A stretch of DNA of 64,000 nucleotides, from contig NZ_JAACFS010000038.1 in assembly GCF_029051645.1 (NCBI RefSeq), forward strand, positions 1 to 64,000. The letters are read 5' to 3'. This document shows, in pieces, positions 1 to 6,014 of the stretch; the first letter of the stretch is position 1, and each line of letters begins with the position of its first letter. This DNA is from Bradyrhizobium sp. CSA112. GTDB lineage: Bacteria; Pseudomonadota; Alphaproteobacteria; Rhizobiales; Xanthobacteraceae. The notes beneath the pieces were generated by a model. The model was not told where the DNA came from. It ran no database searches and saw nothing but the letters and a program-made list of their open reading frames with translations. The position numbers and the translations under genes were made by a program.

Positions 1-753
1 GGTGAAGATTCGACGTTGGCGAGGGTTAAGCGTCTCGATGGCACTCTTCAGGGCCTGATGGCGATAAGCGGTCTCCTGCTGCTCGGCGAACGCTGTTTCC
101 TGGGTTGGTGTGGGATCAACAAGCCAAACCAATGCATCGCCGGCTTTATCCTCGTCGTGGTGGACCGGTGCATTCAACGACACATCGCCCTGCAGACGCC
201 GATTCATATCGACCACGTCTCGTTCAGCAACCTTAAGACGCTCGGCAATGAGGGCGGCCTGGTCCGGCCGCAAGTCGCCGTCCTGGAAAGCCGAGATCGC
301 GCTCTTGGCCTGCCGCAGTTTGAAAAACAATTTCTTCTGGGTGGCGCTGGCGGCAACCTTCACATGGGACCAGGATCGAAGGATGTACTCCTGGATCGTG
401 GCCCGGATCCACCACATCGCATAGGTGGCGAGGCGCACACCCCGGTCCGGATCGAAGCGCTTCACGGCCTGCATCAGGCCGATGTTGCCTTCGGAGACGA
501 TATCGGCGATCGGAAGGCCGTAGCCGCGATAGCGCATCGCTATCTTGGCGACCAGCCTGAGGTGGCTGGTGACCAGTTGAAAAGCGGCGTCGCGATCCCG
601 ATGCTCGCGCCAGCGCCTTGCGTAGGCGAGTTCTTCCTCTGGTGTGAGGATCGGAAATTTGCGGATTTCGGCGAGATAGCTCGACAATCCGGCGTCGACA
701 GACGGAGCAGCCAGAGCGGACCGCCGCAGGGGAGTGATATCGTAAGTCCTCAT
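1..753 (-). CDS. rpoH: RNA polymerase sigma-32 factor RpoH (3' part outside window)
   Basis: Heat-shock sigma factor directing RNA polymerase to chaperone and protease promoters. The reverse strand encodes 251 codons running off the window edge. Visible: N-terminus MRTYDITPLRRSAL, region 1.2/2 with LVTSHLRLVAKIAMRYRGYG, YGLPIADIVSEGNIGLMQAVKRF, ATYAMWWIRATIQEYILRSW, then the RpoH box KKLFFKLRQAKS and RLQGDVSLNAPV, ending in the start of region 4 (LNPRQRRIFT). The start ATG at 753-751 follows a GGAGGA ribosome site. The first ~14 residues are unlike other RpoH proteins and resemble the start of rhizobial Hsp20 proteins. A ROSE-type thermometer lies directly upstream. Family call is secure; paralogue number unknown. 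Confidence 0.93.
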   Translation of the reverse strand, partial: MRTYDITPLRRSALAAPSVDAGLSSYLAEIRKFPILTPEEELAYARRWREHRDRDAAFQLVTSHLRLVAKIAMRYRGYGLPIADIVSEGNIGLMQAVKRFDPDRGVRLATYAMWWIRATIQEYILRSWSHVKVAASATQKKLFFKLRQAKSAISAFQDGDLRPDQAALIAERLKVAERDVVDMNRRLQGDVSLNAPVHHDEDKAGDALVWLVDPTPTQETAFAEQQETAYRHQALKSAIETLNPRQRRIFT

Positions 754-865
754 AGCCAAATCCTCCAAGGAGCAAGATGGGTACGAGCAGGCGGCGGACA
801 CCTTCGGGCGCCCGTCTCGCCGGGCCCCAAAGGGCACCCGGACCGCTTACCGCGGCGGGCAAAAA
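754..865 (-). promoter_or_regulatory. ROSE-type RNA thermometer upstream of rpoH
   Basis: The reverse-strand leader ends CATCTTGCTCCTTGGAGGAT just before TTTGGCTATG. TTGCTCC pairing with GGAGGA is the 3' hallmark of ROSE thermometers, which mask the ribosome site at low temperature. The leader also holds GC-rich inverted repeats (for example CCGGGTGCCC with GGGGCCCGG) that would form the upper hairpins. A possible -35 (TTGAAA, reverse of 886-891) lies upstream, but a matching -10 is not clear. ROSE elements are known in Bradyrhizobium on hsp and rpoH genes; the assignment here is by motif and layout. Confidence 0.85.
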
Positions 866-1065
866 ACGAATAAATGGCCGTTTAGTTTCAAGTGGCAAAC
901 CGAGATTTTCCGCGGCGTGCGCGCGCTGGAAATCATTCAACTCGGCCTTGCAAGCCATCGCCGTTTCACTAAGTGGATCGACCGCCCGTGTTGCGATGGC
1001 AGGTTGATCGGTTCAACCCGGAGGGGCTGGTCTCGGTTCAGGTACGAAATGAGGAGGTATAAGCA

Positions 1066-1179
1066 ATGTTCTTCGAGCGCTCCGAAGTCGGAAAGTTGGT
1101 CGGGATGACAGGCTGCCTTCTGAGCATACTGTTCATTCTGACAATTGTCATAACGGGTGCGCCAGCACCTTTGCAGTAG
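1066..1179 (+). CDS. 37-aa single-membrane-span small protein
   Basis: Short ORF with a strong ribosome site (GAGGAGG, 9 bases before the ATG). The product starts MFFERSEVGKLVGMTG and has one hydrophobic segment (about residues 16-30, CLLSILFILTIVITG), then a short polar tail. It is probably a small inner-membrane peptide. No family recognised. The strong ribosome site and the clean hydrophobic span are the only support. Confidence 0.45.
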   Translation: MFFERSEVGKLVGMTGCLLSILFILTIVITGAPAPLQ

Positions 1180-1289
1180 TCGCACAACGGCGGCTGGGGC
1201 CGTTGGCTGGAGCCGCCAACGCAAGCCGGATAGGGCCGGCCAAAGACGAAGGGTGCCGGCCGGGTGCCGAGGAGGCCGCGGTTCATTCC

Positions 1290-1433
1290 ATGGAAGACCC
1301 ATACGAACTGGCTTTAGCCATGCTTGGACTAGCGCTTACTGCCGTGATGCTCGTCGCAGGCGCCCTTTATCTCATCTCTACGCCGAGCCCTGAACCGACG
1401 TTTCCCGCACCCGTTCCTGGCAGTGTCTTCTAA
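1290..1433 (+). CDS. 47-aa small membrane protein
   Basis: ORF reading MEDPYELALAMLGLAL at the start, one transmembrane helix (about residues 7-28), and a Pro-rich tail (STPSPEPTFPAPVPG). The frame stays open upstream to 1203, but the ATG at 1290 puts the helix near the N-terminus, as in other one-span peptides. A GAGGAGG stretch sits about 14 bases upstream, farther than ideal. Function unknown. It may form a pair with the 37-aa membrane peptide just before it. Confidence 0.4.
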   Translation: MEDPYELALAMLGLALTAVMLVAGALYLISTPSPEPTFPAPVPGSVF

Positions 1434-1534
1434 TTGCGAAGAGTTTGTGCCACGCGCGGGCCCGACCCCGTTGCATCGCAAAAACTGCGGGATGTGGGCC
1501 GGGTCTAACAGCCCGCATTCTCCTCGCGACATCC

Positions 1535-1906
1535 TTATCGTTGGGCGCCGACCCGCTGCTGTGGCGTCTGATGCATGAACCACAGCCGCAGGCCTGCCAG
1601 CCCGGCGACGATCAGCCCGATGCCGACGTGGGCCCATCTCGCTGTCGTCTGAGCCGAGAAACTCAGCACCCAAGGCGAAATCAGAACCCACACCCCAAGA
1701 AGGAGATTGATCCACTCCTCCCACGCGGCGAATTTCGTGAGCGCTGCGATCGCCACTGCGCCGATGATAATGCCGCTCACCCACGCGTTCGGCGCCGCAA
1801 CGTGGTCGGATGCAAATCCAAACATCCATGGCGTCAGAAGCAAGAAAGCCGCGAGGATGAGATTGACCACGTCAACACCCGATTCTTTCCATTTCAGCTC
1901 CATCAT
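1535..1906 (-). CDS. SPW-repeat membrane protein
   Basis: A 123-aa protein with four hydrophobic segments arranged as two repeats, each carrying the SPW-family motif: LTPWMFGF in the first half and ISPWVLSF in the second. SPW-repeat proteins are small integral membrane proteins of unknown role, often near stress genes. The start ATGATGGAGCTG at 1906 follows AGGAGG with good spacing; a more upstream ATG (1930) lacks a site. Transcribed in the same direction as rpoH and the NDUFS4-like gene. Confidence 0.8.
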   Translation of the reverse strand: MMELKWKESGVDVVNLILAAFLLLTPWMFGFASDHVAAPNAWVSGIIIGAVAIAALTKFAAWEEWINLLLGVWVLISPWVLSFSAQTTARWAHVGIGLIVAGLAGLRLWFMHQTPQQRVGAQR

Positions 1907-2015
1907 TCGACCTCCTACGTTGAAGATCACGTTGCATTACCACCGTTCCAACGTGTTCAGCCGTCGAACCGTACACGGCGCGCGGAAGGCTCGACCCAGT
2001 CGGCTGCCCGTGCAA

Positions 2016-2807
2016 TCATGCTGCGCGCGCTCCGTTGCTTAGTATTTCCCTTCGCTTGATCACCAAGCCCTCGGGCTCATCCAGATCGATCAAGGCGTCG
2101 ATTACCTTGTCCAGCCGAGAGAAATCCGTCCGCGCCGTGCGGTGCGCGTCGAGCGCCCAGCGGCGCAGAATTTCGCGTTTCTGCTCATGCGATAGTTTGG
2201 ATTGGCGGACGACCCGTTCGGGTTCGTCGAACGCCGCGGCGGGGTTGGCCAGCGCGCGGTCGAGATCAATTCCGTCGTTCGTGACCCTGGGCTCGAGCGT
2301 TCGCTCCACCCATTCAAGCTTGCGGGTGCATGATCGGAAATCGCAGGCTTGGGCGGCCCTTCGATCCCGATCGCCGGGTTTCGACTTGTCTGGCGCCGGG
2401 CAGCGGTCCTGGGTCGCCTCTGCAGGACCCTGCACGACGAAATTGAGGCCCTGTCGTTTGGCATAGGCCACGGCGGCCTCCGCGGATGGAAAGTCCAATT
2501 CTACCTGGGACAGGGTGTCCGTCCCGCCGGTCCATCCCATCAACGGTTCGACGAAAGGGGCCGTGCGCGGCTCGAAACGGAGCTTCCAACGCCGCGTGTT
2601 GGCTGTTCCGGAAGTCATTGCCGATCGCGCCGGCCGGTAGATCGTCGCCATCGCATCCGGCGGGAAAGCCCGTTGAGCGAACGGCAAGGTATTGCGGGGC
2701 AGGATGTTGTCCTCGCCCTTATGTTGCGGCATGCCAGCGCTGACGCCGGAGGGGTGATCGGGCCCCATACTCGAGCGCCATAGCAGGTTCAGGTCGTCGT
2801 TCCTCAT
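2016..2807 (-). CDS. NDUFS4-like (ETC complex I subunit region) protein with alphaproteobacterial C-terminal domain
   Basis: A 263-aa protein. Residues about 75-160 match the NDUFS4/ETC-complex-I conserved region: ATIYRPARSAMTSGTANTRR, WKLRFEPR, LMGWTGGTDTLSQVELDF, AVAYAKRQGL. Residues about 200-263 hold a small helical domain common in rhizobia (AFDEPERVVRQSKLSHEQKR, EILRRWALDAHR). The first residues MRNDDLNLLWRSSMG resemble an Hsp20 start. The ATG at 2807 is fixed by GGAGGA within a ROSE-like element. Canonical NDUFS4 is a respiratory complex I accessory subunit; whether this copy binds complex I is unknown. Thermometer control suggests a heat-induced role. Confidence 0.75.
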   Translation of the reverse strand: MRNDDLNLLWRSSMGPDHPSGVSAGMPQHKGEDNILPRNTLPFAQRAFPPDAMATIYRPARSAMTSGTANTRRWKLRFEPRTAPFVEPLMGWTGGTDTLSQVELDFPSAEAAVAYAKRQGLNFVVQGPAEATQDRCPAPDKSKPGDRDRRAAQACDFRSCTRKLEWVERTLEPRVTNDGIDLDRALANPAAAFDEPERVVRQSKLSHEQKREILRRWALDAHRTARTDFSRLDKVIDALIDLDEPEGLVIKRREILSNGARAA

Positions 2808-2902
2808 AGCCCACATCCTCCGTGGAGCAAGATGGACAAGGGATGCCGGACGCCGTGGGGGCGTCCCACCATTTTCCATCGTCAGGCCCGGAAGAGGCGC
2901 AT
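2808..2902 (-). promoter_or_regulatory. ROSE-type RNA thermometer of the NDUFS4-like gene
   Basis: The reverse-strand leader carries a perfect hairpin (GGACGCC-CCCAC-GGCGTCC), then CCATCTTGCTCCACGGAGGA before TGTGGGCTATG. As in the rpoH leader, TTGCTCC faces GGAGGA. The leader length (about 95 nt from the predicted promoter) fits ROSE elements. Confidence 0.85.
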
Positions 2903-2908
2903 GCAAAA

Positions 2909-2936
2909 AAATTAGGAAGCGAGCTTGGCCTGTCAA
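2909..2936 (-). promoter_or_regulatory. Sigma-70-like promoter for the ROSE-controlled gene
   Basis: Reverse strand TTGACA (2936-2931), 16-base spacer, TAATTT (2914-2909). This is a good housekeeping -35 with a moderate -10, and it places the start of transcription near 2902, just upstream of the thermometer. Housekeeping promoters are usual for ROSE-controlled genes because control is translational. Confidence 0.55.
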
Positions 2937-3001
2937 GTGGAGTTGAAGGCCCGCGTGATGAGGAGCCGACACGATCGCCTTGTCGCCGCTGGACCAGTCG
3001 C

Positions 3002-3025
3002 GCGTCGCGCGCGACGCCTTTTTTT
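3002..3025 (+). promoter_or_regulatory. GC palindrome plus T-run in the groES leader
   Basis: GCGTCGCGCGCGACGC (3002-3017) is a perfect 16-base palindrome followed by C and seven T. This looks like an intrinsic terminator, yet it lies only 33 bases before the groES ATG. It could be an attenuator, or groES could start transcription downstream of it. No CIRCE element is present. Confidence 0.4.
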
Positions 3026-3057
3026 CGTTCACAAACTTTCGTCCAAGGAGAAGAGCA

Positions 3058-3372
3058 ATGAAATTCCGTCCGCTTCATGATCGGGTGGTGGTCAAGCGCG
3101 TCGAAGCCGAGGAGAAAACCGCCGGAGGCATCATCATCCCTGACACCGCCAAGGAGAAGCCGCAACAGGGCGAGGTCGTCGCAGTCGGGCCGGGAGGGCG
3201 CGACGAGACCGGCAAGCTCATTCCGATCGACGTTAAGACCGGCGACCGGGTGCTGTTCGGCAAATGGTCGGGCACCGAAGTCAAGATCGACGGCATCGAA
3301 TACCTGATCATGAAGGAAAGCGACATCACGGGCGTGTTGGTCGAGGCCAGTGCCGGTCGGAAGGCCGCTTGA
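3058..3372 (+). CDS. groES: Co-chaperonin GroES
   Basis: A 104-aa GroES/Cpn10: MKFRPLHDRVVVKRVEAEEK, mobile-loop region KTAGGIIIPDTAKEKPQQGE, VVAVGPGG and the closing VLFGKWSGTEVKIDG/EYLIMKESDI. It forms the heptameric lid of GroEL in the cytoplasm. Start ATG follows AAGGAGAAGAGCA. No groEL follows, so this is a single groES copy that must work with a GroEL encoded elsewhere, or is a stress-specific paralogue. It is divergent from the ROSE-controlled NDUFS4-like gene. Confidence 0.95.
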   Translation: MKFRPLHDRVVVKRVEAEEKTAGGIIIPDTAKEKPQQGEVVAVGPGGRDETGKLIPIDVKTGDRVLFGKWSGTEVKIDGIEYLIMKESDITGVLVEASAGRKAA

Positions 3373-3574
3373 ACGCCCGTCCAATGTGATCGGGAGGAAT
3401 GGAAACAGTATCATATAGCCCTGAAGGGGAAGGTCCCCGGCGCAAGCGCCAGATTAGGCTGCCCACAGAGGCCTGAGCGGGCGTTGTCGTCGCGATAGGA
3501 AATGCGGCGGCAGGAGCTAAGAGCACCCAGCGCGTCCACGACGATCTTGACCGGAAATTCCGGAGCGATCTAAA

Positions 3575-3796
3575 TTGGTTTCATCGGGAGATCGACGGAG
3601 GAGGAAACGGAGTACAGGAAATGACCGGGGGCCCCATCTCCGTCCGAAATGCCGACAGCCCATGGCCTTCGCGCTGCAGCCCGGCGGCAAGCCGCCCAGG
3701 ACATGGCGATGCCTTGCGTGCGAGATGCCGGATCCGCTCACCTCGCCCGAGTTGCAGGCCCTCATGAACGGCCTCCTCAAGGAAGCTCCGGCGTAG
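3575..3796 (+). CDS. Small hypothetical protein, possibly a degenerate zinc ribbon
   Basis: The C-terminal two thirds (KCRQPMAFALQPGGKPPRTW, RCLACEMPDPL, LQALMNGLLKEAP) look like a rhizobial small protein with a Cys-pair ribbon, but only one Cys remains in the first knuckle. The first ~20 residues are basic and have no good ribosome site, so the true start is uncertain. Function unknown. It could be a decayed copy. Confidence 0.4.
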   Translation: MVSSGDRRRRKRSTGNDRGPHLRPKCRQPMAFALQPGGKPPRTWRCLACEMPDPLTSPELQALMNGLLKEAPA

Positions 3797-3986
3797 GAGC
3801 CGAGGCCCCTAGCGCGCTCTTCGCCCTAGTCCTCAGTCCTTGGTTCAGGCCGGCGGCAGTCCTCCGCGAGCGCATCGAGCGTCGGTCGCCGGATTTGCGG
3901 CATTTTTCGACCCCGTCCGATGGACAACTGGACTTGGAACCCTAGCCGTCCCGACAAGTTAGGTCCAAGCCGTGAGGGAGGACCCC

Positions 3987-4385
3987 ATGGAATTTGCTCC
4001 AATGGAGGAGCTGGACCGAAGACCGACTCGGATACTGCTCGTCGAGGACGAGTTTTTCGTTCGGGTCGACATAGCAGCTGCGTTTCGGGGATCAGGATTT
4101 CATGTGGTCGAGGCAGTGACCGCAGACGAAGCGTGGGCCTTCCTTGAAGCGGGAGAGTTGCCGGACCTGCTTTTGACCGATGTTCGCACACCCGGCGACC
4201 TCAATGGGCTCACTCTGGCAGAGCGGGTCCGCAGCAGGCTTCCGAACTTGCCAATCATTATAGCTTCCGCCGACATCACAAACGAGAAGGAAGCGACTCG
4301 GATCGGCAAATTTGTCTCCAAGCCGTATGACATCCAGTGCATCGTGCAACTGCTCGCAAATATTGCGGGCGAGCCACTGAAGTAA
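3987..4385 (+). CDS. Stand-alone response regulator receiver protein
   Basis: A 132-aa CheY-like protein consisting of one receiver domain. The acidic pair is in ILLVEDEFFVR, the phospho-acceptor Asp in DLLLTDVRTPG, the Ser/Thr switch in IIIASADIT and the conserved Lys in FVSKPYD. No output domain. ATG 3987 follows GGGAGG; a GTG at 3972 is in frame but less well placed. The next gene starts one base after the stop codon, so the two are probably translated together. The kinase partner is not in the window. Confidence 0.85.
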   Translation: MEFAPMEELDRRPTRILLVEDEFFVRVDIAAAFRGSGFHVVEAVTADEAWAFLEAGELPDLLLTDVRTPGDLNGLTLAERVRSRLPNLPIIIASADITNEKEATRIGKFVSKPYDIQCIVQLLANIAGEPLK

Positions 4386-4386
4386 C

Positions 4387-4794
4387 ATGACTGCAAACAC
4401 AATTCTGGTGGTGGAGAGCGAGATCCTCGTTCGCCAACCGCTCGCTCAATACCTTCGAGACTGCGGGTACAGCGTTATTGAGACGGCGAGCGGTGAAGAA
4501 GCTCGACAGGCATTCTCGAATGGCAAGCTGCGGATCGACGTAGCCTTGATCGACGTACACTCGCCAACCGAGAGCGGATTTGCGCTCTCAGCCTGGATCA
4601 GATCGCATTTCCCAGACGTGGAATTGATGTTGGCCGGCACTGTGGCGAAAGCCTTGCAGAGTGCCGGGGACCTGTGCGACGAGAGCCCGGCTGCTGGCAA
4701 ACCTGCAGACTACAAACCGGTCCTGGATCACATCCGGCGGTTGCTGGCGAACAGAAAAGCTACGATTGCAAAGGACGAGCCGGACACAATTTAG
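4387..4794 (+). CDS. Second receiver-like protein with altered acidic pocket
   Basis: A 135-aa receiver-type protein paired with the preceding one. Visible: ILVVESEILVRQPLAQYLRD, a candidate phospho-Asp in VALIDVHSPTESG and a Lys in AAGKPADY. The acidic pair of true receivers (Glu-Asp) is Glu-Ser here, which should weaken metal binding and phosphorylation. It may act as a phosphorylation-insensitive partner. No output domain; starts one base after the upstream stop codon. Confidence 0.7.
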   Translation: MTANTILVVESEILVRQPLAQYLRDCGYSVIETASGEEARQAFSNGKLRIDVALIDVHSPTESGFALSAWIRSHFPDVELMLAGTVAKALQSAGDLCDESPAAGKPADYKPVLDHIRRLLANRKATIAKDEPDTI

Positions 4795-5015
4795 CGCCCT
4801 GCAAAGCGTCTACACAATCGTTCGAGCAGCGGCCTACGAGTCCAATCCGACCACTTAACTTACTGTTCTTAGACTGGCGAGCTTCTGACCGACATCGTCA
4901 GTTGCCAAGCTATCTGCGGTCGGCCACGATTTTCCCACCAGATTTGCTCGCTCGAATGCGGCACAGCCGGAGTCTCCGTCCCAAGAGTGAATATCGCGCT
5001 GTATAATAAAAAAAA

Positions 5016-5043
5016 TGGCGCGCCCGACACGATTCGAACATGT
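5016..5043 (-). other. tRNA 3' end fragment (T-arm and acceptor), probable attachment-site scar
   Basis: Reverse strand reads ACATG-TTCGAAT-CGTGT, then CGGGCGC, a G discriminator and CCA, followed by a T-run. This is a T-arm plus 3' acceptor strand of a tRNA, without D or anticodon arms. The recombinase pseudogene runs straight into it. It matches the tRNA-Arg fragment at 17402 with only two differences over the shared 28 bases. Confidence 0.6.
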
Positions 5044-5669
5044 GATTGAGCTGGCGCGTGGTCATCGGCTGGGCCGGATCGCGGCCCGGGAACAGCCAGC
5101 CCTGCGGGCGCGCCGCCATCCACCAGGTGCGCAGCAGATTGAGCAGCCTTGGCGACAGCATGACGTTACGGTCCTTGCCACCCTTGCCCTGCTCGACGCG
5201 GATGATCATGCGCTTACTGTCGATGTCGGAGACCTAGAGCGAGATGACCTCGGCGGCGCGCAGGCCGGCGCCGTAGGCCACGCTCAGCGCCGCCTTGTAC
5301 TTGAGCCCGGGTGCGGCATCGAGCAGCCGCGCCACTTCCTCGACGCTGAGCACCACCGGCAGCTTGCGCGGCTCGTGAATGACATGGGTATGCTCGACGA
5401 TATCGTGGCGCCTGAGCGTGACCTTAAAAAAAGAACCGCAATGTCGAGACGGTCTGATTGATCGTCGACACGCCAACGCCGCTCGCCGCCAGATGCAACC
5501 GGTAGCGGCGCACGTCCTCGAAGCTCGCCATATCGGGTGATCGCCCGAGGAACGCAGCGAAGTTCTTGACCCTCTGCACGTAGTCATGTTGGGTCTTCGG
5601 CGCTAACTTGCGGATCGTCATGTCTTCGATCATGCGCCGCCGCAATGGGCTCATGGCCTCGTCGGTCAT
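5040..5669 (-). pseudogene. Tyrosine recombinase (IS91-associated integrase type), broken and truncated
   Basis: Starts MTDEAMSPLRRRMIEDMTIR at 5669 and has the SAM-like core-binding domain, then IHEPRKLPVVLSVEEVARLL and the first catalytic Arg (YGAGLRAAE). Three lesions: an extra T in a T-run near 5430 (frame shift after LRFFF), a nonsense TAG at 5234-5236 where Lys is expected, and loss of the C-terminus after PMTTRQLN, where the sequence becomes a tRNA 3' end. The catalytic HxxR and Tyr box are absent, so it cannot work. Confidence 0.85.
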
Positions 5670-6014
5670 GGGGATGCTCCTGTCTTGAGTGTGGTTGTCG
5701 AAACCCCTCGATCTCAAGACAGGACGCCCCGTTGCGCTATCGTCTTGGCTGTGCCGCCCGCCGCAGGGCCCTACCGCGCGAGCGGTTTGGTCCATTGACC
5801 CAGAAGAGACATGAGGCCGAGGCGAAGAGACGCAACATCCTTCTCTTTCTGACTGTGACCCGGTTCACAATCAGCCGGAGGCGATGTGATAAAATTGAAA
5901 CGCATTGGGAGACTTTCAGGAAAACTGACCATCGTGCCTGCCTACGCTCTCGGCGTCGGCTCTTGAAGATAACCGACGAGAGCTCAGGCTGGTCAGCAAC
6001 AGATCAGGTGCGGC
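5670..6014. other. Intergenic, no gene seen
   Basis: No convincing ORF. It separates the recombinase remnant (reverse) from the cyclase/ATPase gene (forward), so the cyclase promoter should lie here, but no clear -35/-10 was found. Confidence 0.4.

Noticed and set aside
16..873. Forward 285-codon ORF at the left end
   Set aside because: It is antisense to rpoH, whose protein sequence is clear on the reverse strand.
2960..3057. CIRCE or sigma-32 promoter before groES
   Set aside because: No TTAGCACTC inverted repeat; TTGAAG near 2942 has no matching CCCCAT-type -10.
3373..3574. groEL downstream of groES
   Set aside because: No frame shows a GroEL start (MAAKxVKF-like) or any chaperonin motif.
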